From Actinomycetota bacterium (GTDB lineage Bacteria; Actinomycetota; Actinomycetes; Nanopelagicales; Nanopelagicaceae): DNA of 11,359 bases. Below the pieces are notes generated by a model that ran no database searches, was not told where the DNA came from, and saw only the letters and a list, made by a program, of their open reading frames with translations. The number at the start of each line of letters is the position of its first letter. Position 1 is the stretch's first letter. Both the position numbers and the translations under genes were made by a program. The DNA is taken from positions 1-11,359 of the forward strand of contig WLME01000023.1 in assembly GCA_009700365.1 (NCBI GenBank). Reading direction: 5' to 3'. Below are positions 1-6,720 of this stretch, piece by piece.

Positions 1-627
1 GAAATTCGTGAAGGCTTACGAGTCGTTTGGTATTACAAGTGGATTGCAGCCATGATCATCATGGCATCGCTTCAATTAATGTTAGTAATTGGAGTAGAGA
101 ATGTTCTGCTCCCAGTCATTACCAAGAGAGATTTCGGCACCGCTTCAGTCTTCGCAACTTCAGCAGCGCTATTTAGCGTCGGTGGAGCAATATCTGCAGT
201 AATTTGCATCAAGTCAAAAGTTAAAAACCCAGGGCTAGTTTCTGTAGTTGTGTGGGGACTTTTCATACTTGCTCCGCTGGTTCTTGCTTTCCCCAATTCA
301 AAGACACTTATCTTTGGTGCTTACTTCATTGCTGGTTTCTCGGTAGGACCTTGGGAGGCATTCTGGAGCACCCAAGTGCAGAGAGAAGTGCCAGCTGAAT
401 ACCAGGGGCGAGTATTTGCAATTGATCTCATGGGTTCGCTGGGATTAATGCCACTCGGAATGGCTCTTGCCGGCCCGATGGTAAATATATTCGGTGAACG
501 CCAATTGCTAATCGGCGTTGCAATCTTTCATATTGCCATTTGTGCAATCGTTCTCCTGGTCCCAGGAGTTAAAGAGATGAAGACGTCGCGGCCACCATAT
601 TCGCCAGGAGCTGCAATTTCTTCTTAG
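1..627 (+). CDS. MFS transporter, C-terminal half (5' truncated by window)
   Basis: The frame is open from base 1 and ends at TAG 625-627, giving 208 residues of a protein whose N-terminal half lies outside the window. The fragment has about six hydrophobic segments, matching helices 7-12 of a major facilitator permease. It starts with an EIREGLRVVW stretch, typical of the cytoplasmic linker before helix 7 in the MFS_3 / EntS-like drug and siderophore exporter group. A second diagnostic stretch, VQREVPAEYQGRVFAID followed by a glycine- and leucine-rich helix with ALAGP, corresponds to the loop and helix 10-11 region of that group. The tail is short and polar. It probably exports a small molecule across the cytoplasmic membrane by proton antiport; the substrate cannot be read from sequence. 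The internal ATG at 52 is not the start, because coding similarity continues upstream. The gene lies 62 bases before clpX, which seems to have its own promoter, so a functional link is not implied. Confidence 0.85.
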   Translation, partial: EIREGLRVVWYYKWIAAMIIMASLQLMLVIGVENVLLPVITKRDFGTASVFATSAALFSVGGAISAVICIKSKVKNPGLVSVVVWGLFILAPLVLAFPNSKTLIFGAYFIAGFSVGPWEAFWSTQVQREVPAEYQGRVFAIDLMGSLGLMPLGMALAGPMVNIFGERQLLIGVAIFHIAICAIVLLVPGVKEMKTSRPPYSPGAAISS

Positions 628-677
628 GGCGAACACAGATGAGCCTGATTAACGCCTCATAAAATGGGCTGAAAAAC

Positions 678-683
678 TATTCT
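678..683 (+). promoter_or_regulatory. Candidate -10 element of a leaderless clpX promoter
   Basis: TATTCT fits the TANNNT -10 consensus of actinobacterial housekeeping sigma factors and ends six bases before the clpX ATG, so transcription would begin at or next to the A of the start codon. There is no purine-rich Shine-Dalgarno sequence in the intervening CTTTACCC-like stretch. I see no good -35 hexamer, which is common for such promoters. This is inferred from position and sequence only. Confidence 0.5.
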
Positions 684-689
684 TTACCC

Positions 690-1988
690 ATGTCCACACG
701 TATCGGCGAAGCAAACGACCTCCTCAAATGTTCTTTCTGCGGAAAGACCCAGAAGCAGGTAAAGAAACTCATCGCAGGTCCTGGCGTTTACATTTGCGAC
801 GAGTGCATCGAGCTGTGTAATGAAATCATCGTCGAAGAACTTTCAGAGGCCACATCACTTGGCTTAAGCGAACTTCCTAAGCCGCAAGCAATTTTTGAAT
901 TCTTAGATCAATACGTAATTGGACAAGATCGCGCAAAGAAATCTCTCTCTGTCGCTGTCTACAACCATTACAAGCGAGTCCAATCAGGTGATTCACGCAC
1001 AGACGATGGAATCGAACTCGCGAAGTCCAACATTCTTCTTCTCGGGCCAACTGGTTGCGGCAAGACACTCATGGCACAAACGTTGGCTCGAATGCTCAAC
1101 GTTCCCTTCGCCATCGCAGATGCAACAGCTCTTACCGAAGCAGGATATGTCGGCGAGGATGTTGAAAACATTCTTCTCAAACTTCTTCAGGCTGCAGATT
1201 ACGATGTGAAGAAAGCAGAAACAGGAATTATCTATATTGATGAAATCGATAAGGTAGCCCGCAAATCAGAGAACCCATCTATCACCCGAGATGTTTCAGG
1301 CGAAGGTGTTCAGCAGGCGCTTCTCAAAATTCTGGAAGGAACTGTTGCATCTGTTCCTCCCCAGGGCGGCAGAAAGCATCCTCATCAAGAATTTATTCAA
1401 ATCGATACAACAAATGTTCTCTTTATTGTGGGCGGGGCATTTGCTGGTCTCGATAAAATTATTGAAGCGCGTAGCGGATCATCAGGAGTGGGATTCGGCG
1501 CAGAATTACAAACTGCAGAAGATAAGAATCGTCGAGATATCTTCGCTGATGTGATGCCAGAAGATTTGTTGAAGTTTGGAATGATCCCCGAATTTATTGG
1601 GCGCCTTCCAGTTCTCACAAGCGTTGAAAACCTCGATAAGCCTGCCTTGATGCAGATTCTTACCGAGCCAAAGAATGCGCTTGTAAAGCAGTATCAGAAA
1701 CTCTTTGATCTCGATGATGTCGAGCTTGAATTTGCACCCGATGCTCTCGATGCGATCGCAGACCTTGCACTCAATCGTGGCACAGGTGCGCGTGGCCTTC
1801 GAGCAATCATGGAGTCTGCACTTCTGGGTGTTATGTATGACGTCCCAAGCCGCGCTGATATCGCGAAGGTAATTATTGAGAAGGCATGTATTGAAAATCA
1901 AGCAGCTCCAACTTTGGTTCCTCGCACCGGAGATATTCCTAAGCGCGCATCACGCCGTGACAAGTCGTCTGAGGAGAAGAGCGCTTAA
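690..1988 (+). CDS. clpX: ATP-dependent Clp protease ATP-binding subunit ClpX
   Basis: ClpX is a hexameric AAA+ unfoldase that recognises tagged or damaged proteins and threads them into the ClpP peptidase in the cytoplasm. The 432-residue length is normal. An N-terminal zinc-binding domain is visible with C14, C17, C36 and C39 (CSFC and CDEC). The Walker A motif GPTGCGKT is at 119-126, the pore loop GYVGED begins at G152, and Walker B with catalytic IDE is at 183-185. The loop that docks on ClpP reads V267-G-F instead of the textbook IGF, a conservative change. A GTGARGLR sensor-2 region follows near residue 365. The C-terminus is a charged, probably disordered tail (residues about 410-432). 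The start ATG matches the usual beginning of actinobacterial ClpX, with few residues before the zinc finger. No clpP lies directly upstream here; an MFS gene occupies that place. valS follows after 22 bases. The upstream TATTCT suggests a leaderless transcript. Confidence 0.98.
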   Translation: MSTRIGEANDLLKCSFCGKTQKQVKKLIAGPGVYICDECIELCNEIIVEELSEATSLGLSELPKPQAIFEFLDQYVIGQDRAKKSLSVAVYNHYKRVQSGDSRTDDGIELAKSNILLLGPTGCGKTLMAQTLARMLNVPFAIADATALTEAGYVGEDVENILLKLLQAADYDVKKAETGIIYIDEIDKVARKSENPSITRDVSGEGVQQALLKILEGTVASVPPQGGRKHPHQEFIQIDTTNVLFIVGGAFAGLDKIIEARSGSSGVGFGAELQTAEDKNRRDIFADVMPEDLLKFGMIPEFIGRLPVLTSVENLDKPALMQILTEPKNALVKQYQKLFDLDDVELEFAPDALDAIADLALNRGTGARGLRAIMESALLGVMYDVPSRADIAKVIIEKACIENQAAPTLVPRTGDIPKRASRRDKSSEEKSA

Positions 1989-1997
1989 AGTTTGAAC

Positions 1998-2003
1998 TAG
2001 ACT
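1998..2003 (+). promoter_or_regulatory. Candidate -10 element of a leaderless valS promoter
   Basis: TAGACT fits TANNNT and ends seven bases before the valS ATG. The same hexamer occurs before ndk at nearly the same spacing. No Shine-Dalgarno sequence lies between it and the ATG (ACGGTCC). It sits in the 22-base gap after the clpX stop, so valS can be transcribed independently of clpX. No clear -35 hexamer is seen. Confidence 0.5.
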
Positions 2004-2010
2004 ACGGTCC

Positions 2011-4590
2011 ATGTCTTCCGATAAGCGCGAACTTGCATCGTCATTTGTTCCTGGCGATATCGAAGGCCCCCTGTATTCGAAGTGGCTCGAAGCCGGATAC
2101 TTCACGGCAGATGCACATTCTTCTAAAGAACCATTTACGATTGTCATTCCTCCGCCAAATGTAACTGGCAACCTTCACATTGGTCATGCACTTGATCAAA
2201 CTCTTCAAGACTGTTTAACGCGCATGAAACGCATGCAAGGTTTTGAAGCTCTCTGGTTACCAGGTATGGACCATGCGGGCATTGCAACACAGAACGTAGT
2301 TGAAAAACAGTTAGCGTCCCAAGGAAAGACACGTCACGATTTAGGTCGCGAAGATTTCATTAAAAAGGTATGGGAATGGAAGGCCGAATCCGGCGGACAA
2401 ATTCTCGGACAGATGAAACGCCTTGGAGATTCAGTCGACTGGTCTCGCGAAGCATTTACTATGGACGAGAATCTCTCACAAGCAGTCCTCACAATATTTA
2501 AGAAATTATTTGATCAAGGCCTTATTTACCGAGCTGAGCGAATTATTAACTGGTGTCCTCGTTGCTTAACCGCACTTTCAGATATAGAGGTTGAGCATCA
2601 AGATGATGCCGGTGAATTTGTTCAGGTTCGATACGGCGATGGCGAGCAGAGCATCGTTGTTGCTACAACTCGTGCCGAAACCATGATGGGCGATGGCGCA
2701 GTTGCGGTGCACCCAGATGATCCGCGATACAAACATATGGTCGGAACAGAGGTGCTTCTGCCTTTGGTAAACCGCATGATTCCAATCATTGCTGACGAAC
2801 TTGTCGATCCCGACTTCGGAACTGGTGCCGTGAAAGTCACTGCCGCTCACGATCCAAACGACTTTGAAATGGCTGTCCGCCACAATATTCCATTCGTTGT
2901 GATTATGAATGAGCACGGCGTAATGGCCGGAACCGGCACAGAATTTGATGGAATGGATCGATTCGATGCGCGCGTTGCTGTTGTTGCAAAACTTAAAGAG
3001 ATGGGACGTATCGTTGCCGAGAAGCGTCCATATATTCACGCAGTTGGACATTGTTCGCGTTGCGACACAACAGTTGAACCTCGTCTTTCTAAGCAGTGGT
3101 TTGTAAAGGTTGCACCACTTGCAAAAGCGGCAGGGGATGCGGTTCGCGATGGTCGCGTAAAGATTGAACCTGCAGAACTTGCACCACGTTATTTCGAATG
3201 GGTCGACAATATGCACGACTGGTGCATTTCGCGACAACTCTGGTGGGGTCATCGAATTCCTGTTTGGTATGGACCTAATGAAGAAGTCATTGTTGTCGGA
3301 CCCGGAGAATCAGCGCCAGCTGGTTACACGCAAGACCCTGATGTTCTCGACACGTGGTTCTCATCAGCGCTCTGGCCATTCTCGACACTTGGCTGGCCTA
3401 ATGACACAGCAGATGTAAAGAAGTTCTATCCAACAAGCGTCCTTGTAACTGGATATGACATCCTCTTTTTCTGGGTAGCGCGCATGATGTTATTCGGCCT
3501 CTTTGCAATGGATGGCGTTCCACCATTCCATACAATTGTTTTACACGGTCTGGTGCGCGATCAATTCGGAAAGAAGATGTCTAAATCTCGCGGCAATGTT
3601 GTTGATCCTCTTGAGTTTATTGATAAATATGGCGCCGACGCACTTCGCTTTACTTTGGCACGAGGTTCTAACCCCGGAAAAGATCAGGCACTTGCCGAAG
3701 ATTGGATTGCGGGTTCACGCAACTTTGCAACGAAACTTTGGAACGCCACACGCTTTGCAATGATGAATGGCGCGACAATTGAAGGACCGCTTCCAAGCAC
3801 AGATTCACTGTCAGATATTGATAAGTGGATTCTTTCTCGACTTGCTGAATCGACATCTGAATTCTCATCCCTTATCGAGAGCTATGAATTTTCTCGCGCC
3901 TGCGAAGCCATCTATCACTTTGCTTGGGACGATCTCTGTGACTGGTATCTAGAACTCTCAAAGGAAGCTTTCGCCTCAGGAAACGCGGCAGCTTCGCAGC
4001 GCGTACTTGGCCACGTTCTCGACACACTCTTTCGCTTACTGCACCCGGTGATGCCATTTATCACTGAAACTCTTTGGATGACTCTGACAGGTGGAGAAAC
4101 ACTTGTCACTGCAGCATGGCCAAAGGCTGATTCATCACATATCAATAAGGAGTCTGAAGCTCTCGTTGGCGAGCTTCAGAAGATCATCACCGAAGTGCGT
4201 CGATTCAGAAATGACCAAGGAGTAAAGCCATCGCAGAAGATTCCAGGTCGAATCATTGCTCCAGATAGCGTGACTGCATATTCAGGTGCAATGGCATTCT
4301 TGCTCAAGCTCGAACTCACAGAATTTACCCCAAGTGCATCTGTAGAAATTGGTTCTATGAAGGTTGAATTTGATCTTTCAGGAACAGTTGATGTTGTAGC
4401 CGAGCGAGCACGTTTAGAAAAAGATTTAGTTACAGCTCAAAAAGATATGAAGACTGCAGAAGTAAAGTTGAGCAATGAAGGCTTTATGGCTAAAGCGCCA
4501 GAAAATGTTGTTGCCGAAATCAAGGAAAGAATGGCAGCAACATCTGCCGATATCGAGCGCATCACCGCCCAACTTGCAGCACTTAAATAA
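2011..4590 (+). CDS. valS: Valine--tRNA ligase (valyl-tRNA synthetase)
   Basis: This class I aminoacyl-tRNA synthetase charges tRNA-Val with valine using ATP. The 859 residues fit the bacterial family. The ATP-binding HIGH motif is at 56-59 within PPPNVTGNLHIGHA, and KMSKS is at 522-526. Between them lies the CP1 editing domain that removes mischarged threonine (ATTRAETMMGD and GTGAVKVTAAHDPND). Two CxxC pairs, C182-C185 (WCPRC) and C348-C351 (HCSRC), could together bind zinc, as is known in some bacterial ValRS enzymes. The WCISRQLWWGHRIPVWY block completes the synthetase core. The anticodon-binding region follows, and the last ~70 residues are a charged heptad-rich coiled coil (ARLEKDLVTAQKDMKTAEVK region), the tRNA-binding arm typical of ValRS and absent from IleRS, which supports the Val assignment. 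The TAA stop directly abuts the folC ATG. The start lies seven bases past a TAGACT hexamer, consistent with leaderless initiation. Confidence 0.98.
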   Translation: MSSDKRELASSFVPGDIEGPLYSKWLEAGYFTADAHSSKEPFTIVIPPPNVTGNLHIGHALDQTLQDCLTRMKRMQGFEALWLPGMDHAGIATQNVVEKQLASQGKTRHDLGREDFIKKVWEWKAESGGQILGQMKRLGDSVDWSREAFTMDENLSQAVLTIFKKLFDQGLIYRAERIINWCPRCLTALSDIEVEHQDDAGEFVQVRYGDGEQSIVVATTRAETMMGDGAVAVHPDDPRYKHMVGTEVLLPLVNRMIPIIADELVDPDFGTGAVKVTAAHDPNDFEMAVRHNIPFVVIMNEHGVMAGTGTEFDGMDRFDARVAVVAKLKEMGRIVAEKRPYIHAVGHCSRCDTTVEPRLSKQWFVKVAPLAKAAGDAVRDGRVKIEPAELAPRYFEWVDNMHDWCISRQLWWGHRIPVWYGPNEEVIVVGPGESAPAGYTQDPDVLDTWFSSALWPFSTLGWPNDTADVKKFYPTSVLVTGYDILFFWVARMMLFGLFAMDGVPPFHTIVLHGLVRDQFGKKMSKSRGNVVDPLEFIDKYGADALRFTLARGSNPGKDQALAEDWIAGSRNFATKLWNATRFAMMNGATIEGPLPSTDSLSDIDKWILSRLAESTSEFSSLIESYEFSRACEAIYHFAWDDLCDWYLELSKEAFASGNAAASQRVLGHVLDTLFRLLHPVMPFITETLWMTLTGGETLVTAAWPKADSSHINKESEALVGELQKIITEVRRFRNDQGVKPSQKIPGRIIAPDSVTAYSGAMAFLLKLELTEFTPSASVEIGSMKVEFDLSGTVDVVAERARLEKDLVTAQKDMKTAEVKLSNEGFMAKAPENVVAEIKERMAATSADIERITAQLAALK

Positions 4591-5949
4591 ATGAATCACA
4601 TTTCCGCTGAAGATCAATCTCGTATTGATGCAATCGAGCAAGCACTCCTTGCTCGTTGGCCTGAGACTCGAATCGAACCAACACTCGAGCGCATTGCTGC
4701 TCTAGTAGATATCTTGGGTTCTCCTCAATTAACGTATCCGACGATTCATGTTGGTGGGACAAATGGTAAGACCACGACATCTCGCATGATTGATTCACTT
4801 CTCTTCGAAATGGGTTTGCGAACCGGTCGGTTCACAAGTCCCCATCTCGAGAGTTATCTTGAAAGAATTTCAATCAATGGCCAACCAATCAACCCAAAAG
4901 AATTGATTTTTTCTTTCAATGATATTTCTGCCTATCTTGATTTAATGGATACAAAGTTCGAACATCCAATTTCATTCTTTGAAGCAATGACAGCCCTTGC
5001 TTTTGCAGCATTTGCCGAACACCCGATAGATGTCGGTGTGATTGAAGTAGGTATGGGCGGCGAGTGGGATGCCACGAATGTCATTGATGCTGATGTTTCC
5101 GTGATGATGCCAATAGGCCTCGATCACACTGAATATTTGGGCGAAACCCTTGCAGAAATCGCACAAACTAAGGCAGGAATTATCAAGGAGTCTGGCTTTG
5201 TTGTTCTGGCGCGACAAGAACCTGAAGCAGCTAAAGAACTCTTAAAACGAGCCGCAACCGTAGGTGCGGACGTTGCTCGCGAGGGAGTCGAGTACTCATT
5301 GCTATCTCGCACCTTGGCTGTTGGTGGCCAACTTCTAACTATCCAAGGAATCAAAGAGACTTACGAAGATATTTTCTTGCCACTCCATGGAAAACATCAA
5401 GCGTCGAATGCAGCGGCAGCGCTTGTTGCAGTTGAAGCATTTTTCGGAGACCAAGAACTCGATATCGAGGCAGTGCGCGCAGGTTTTGCAAACGTTACTT
5501 CGCCAGGCAGATGTGAAGTTATTCATCGCGATCCCACGATTATCGTGGATGCTGCACACAATCCTCATGGAGCTTCAGCCATCGCCGAAACTATTCAAAC
5601 CGAATTCACCTTTGATGAAGTAATTGGAATCGTGGCCCCAATGGGGGACAAGGATATTCGCGGTATTTTGCTTGAACTTGAACAAGTAATGGATTCAATC
5701 ATTGTCACTAAAAATGCATCACCTCGCGCGATGGCAGTGGAATCTCTTGAACTCATCGCAATAGAGATTTTCGGACACGATCGAGTCTTTTCTTCCGATT
5801 CAGTCGCAGATGCTATCGATAAGGCTATTAAGGATTCGGTCCGCCCATTGAGTGAGGACACCATTGGAATTCTGATCACGGGTTCTGTCGTGACGGTAGG
5901 CGAGGCGCGCACAATTATTCGAAAGAGATTTCCAAAGGAAGATAAGTAG
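4591..5949 (+). CDS. folC: Dihydrofolate synthase / folylpolyglutamate synthase
   Basis: FolC adds glutamate to dihydropteroate and then extends the polyglutamate tail of reduced folates, using ATP, in the cytoplasm. The 452 residues show the Mur-ligase fold. The P-loop HVGGTNGKTT is at 53-62. The folate-binding loop TSPHLESYLERISING follows. Next come a EVGMGGEWDATN block (E158 sits where Arg is common in other FolC) and IGLDHTEYLG. The conserved lysine that is carbamylated in this family is K194 (TKAGIIK). The ligase C-terminal domain carries D320-A-A-H323-N-P, and APMGDKD follows. The ATG starts immediately after the valS TAA and has no convincing Shine-Dalgarno sequence, so translation is probably coupled to valS. 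The next gene also abuts its TAG stop. Placement between valS and a DUF4233-type gene is the usual actinobacterial arrangement. Whether it has both activities or only one cannot be decided from sequence. Confidence 0.96.
   Translation: MNHISAEDQSRIDAIEQALLARWPETRIEPTLERIAALVDILGSPQLTYPTIHVGGTNGKTTTSRMIDSLLFEMGLRTGRFTSPHLESYLERISINGQPINPKELIFSFNDISAYLDLMDTKFEHPISFFEAMTALAFAAFAEHPIDVGVIEVGMGGEWDATNVIDADVSVMMPIGLDHTEYLGETLAEIAQTKAGIIKESGFVVLARQEPEAAKELLKRAATVGADVAREGVEYSLLSRTLAVGGQLLTIQGIKETYEDIFLPLHGKHQASNAAAALVAVEAFFGDQELDIEAVRAGFANVTSPGRCEVIHRDPTIIVDAAHNPHGASAIAETIQTEFTFDEVIGIVAPMGDKDIRGILLELEQVMDSIIVTKNASPRAMAVESLELIAIEIFGHDRVFSSDSVADAIDKAIKDSVRPLSEDTIGILITGSVVTVGEARTIIRKRFPKEDK
5934..5939 (+). 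promoter_or_regulatory. Candidate Shine-Dalgarno site for the DUF4233-type gene
   Basis: AAAGGA lies inside the last folC codons, ten bases before the ATG at 5950. The match to the anti-Shine-Dalgarno is partial and the spacing is a little long. Together with the abutting TAG|ATG junction it suggests translation coupled to folC. Confidence 0.4.
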
Positions 5950-6285
5950 ATGCGCATACTTGGATCCGCAGTATTAGTTATGGAATTTTTCGTGATGGGT
6001 TTTGCAATGTTGTTGGCAAAAGATAACCACGAAATCTCAACAATCATCGCTGGCGCTATCATCGCCATTCTGCTTCTTCTCACCCCAGGACTTCTCAAGA
6101 AGCGCTCAGGTTGGATTCTTGGATCTTTTCTGCAACTTCTGATGATTGGCTATGCCGTTGTCGTGCCCTCAATGGCCATCGTGGGGCTGATTTTCGGCGG
6201 ACTCTGGATTGCAGCCATTCTGGTGGGGCGCAGGGGAGAGGCAATCCGCGCAGAACTCATGGCGTCACGCACTCCCAACCCCTAA
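5950..6285 (+). CDS. Small four-helix membrane protein, DUF4233 type
   Basis: This 111-residue protein has four hydrophobic segments (about residues 3-22, 28-48, 54-73 and 75-93). Short polar turns carry KDNHE and LLKKRSG, and the cytoplasmic-looking tail starts GRRGEAIRAEL. Size, helix count and position between folC and ndk match the DUF4233 family of actinobacteria, whose function I do not know to have been established. The assignment rests on context and topology, since the family has no catalytic signature I can point to. The positive charges after helices 2 and 4 suggest both ends are cytoplasmic. The ATG directly follows the folC stop, so it is probably translated with folC. The stop TAA is immediately followed by the candidate ndk -10 hexamer, so this looks like the last gene of the valS-folC transcription unit. 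Confidence 0.85.
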   Translation: MRILGSAVLVMEFFVMGFAMLLAKDNHEISTIIAGAIIAILLLLTPGLLKKRSGWILGSFLQLLMIGYAVVVPSMAIVGLIFGGLWIAAILVGRRGEAIRAELMASRTPNP

Positions 6286-6291
6286 TAGACT
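6286..6291 (+). promoter_or_regulatory. Candidate -10 element of a leaderless ndk-mre promoter
   Basis: TAGACT starts at the base after the stop codon of the upstream membrane-protein gene and ends six bases before the ndk GTG. It is identical to the hexamer before valS and at nearly the same distance. The intervening GCACCC holds no Shine-Dalgarno sequence. If real, it would drive ndk together with mreB, mreC, mreD and mrdA, because no other promoter-like site is obvious in that run. Confidence 0.52.
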
Positions 6292-6297
6292 GCACCC

Positions 6298-6720
6298 GTG
6301 AGCACCGAAAAGACACTCGTCCTAGTTAAGCCAGATGGCGTTGCACGCGGCTTGGTTGGCGAAGTCATCGCTCGTATCGAAGCAAAAGGTTACAAAATTA
6401 TTCAACTTCGTATGTTGCAAGCAGATCGTGCACTACTTGAAAAGCATTACGCAGAACATCAAGGCAAGCCATTTTTTGAACCACTCGTTGAGTTCATGTT
6501 GTCAGGCCCCATCGTTGCTCTCGTTGCTGAAGGCAATCGAGTCATCGAGGGATTCCGATCACTTGCAGGAGTGACAGATCCAACTGTTGCAGCTCCCGGA
6601 ACTATCCGTGGAGACCTTGCGCGAGATCAAGGAACCAAAGTTGTACAAAACATAGTTCATGGCTCTGATTCACCTGAATCAGCAGCTCGTGAAATAGCAA
6701 TCTTCTTCGAGGGGAAATAA
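6298..6720 (+). CDS. ndk: Nucleoside diphosphate kinase
   Basis: Ndk balances nucleoside triphosphate pools by moving the gamma phosphate from ATP to NDPs through a phosphohistidine. The 140 residues are the normal length. Key blocks are EKTLVLVKPDGVARGLVGEV at the N-terminus, the Kpn loop region GVTDPTVAAPGTIRGD at 91-106, and the active-site NIVHGSDS with catalytic H121. The GTG start is chosen because the protein begins at the expected distance from the KPDG motif and no in-frame ATG lies between it and that motif. It lies 12 bases after the DUF4233-type stop and six after the TAGACT hexamer, suggesting a leaderless message that begins with GTG. Its TAA stop directly abuts the mreB ATG, so ndk is the first gene of what looks like a cell-shape operon. 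Confidence 0.98.
   Translation: MSTEKTLVLVKPDGVARGLVGEVIARIEAKGYKIIQLRMLQADRALLEKHYAEHQGKPFFEPLVEFMLSGPIVALVAEGNRVIEGFRSLAGVTDPTVAAPGTIRGDLARDQGTKVVQNIVHGSDSPESAAREIAIFFEGK
6709..6714 (+). promoter_or_regulatory. Shine-Dalgarno site for mreB
   Basis: GAGGGG lies inside the final ndk codons, six bases before the ATG at 6721. It is the clearest ribosome-binding site in the window. It supports 6721 as the mreB start over the in-frame ATG at 6733, which would lie 18 bases away. Confidence 0.7.

Noticed and set aside
639..660. Inverted repeat ATGAG...CTCAT between the MFS gene and clpX, as a terminator or operator
   Set aside because: The arms are only five bases with a 12-base loop, the inner bases do not extend the stem, and no T-run follows. 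A match of this size is expected by chance.
1506..1901. A 131-codon open frame on the - strand inside clpX
   Set aside because: Antisense to the conserved C-terminal part of ClpX, no domain and no start signals.
2578..3252. A 224-codon open frame on the - strand inside valS
   Set aside because: It is fully antisense to highly conserved ValS coding sequence, its translation is rich in Cys, His, Asn and Trp with no recognisable domain, and no start signals are seen. It is a shadow of valS codon usage.
5062..5064. Glutamate (E158) in FolC where Arg is common in the GGRxDATN block
   Set aside because: This position varies among FolC proteins and all other active-site blocks are intact, so it does not suggest loss of function.
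5595..6098. A 167-codon open frame on the - strand across the folC / membrane-protein junction
   Set aside because: The translation is serine- and isoleucine-rich as expected from the reverse of conserved folC sequence, and it crosses a gene junction without any sign of its own promoter or ribosome site.
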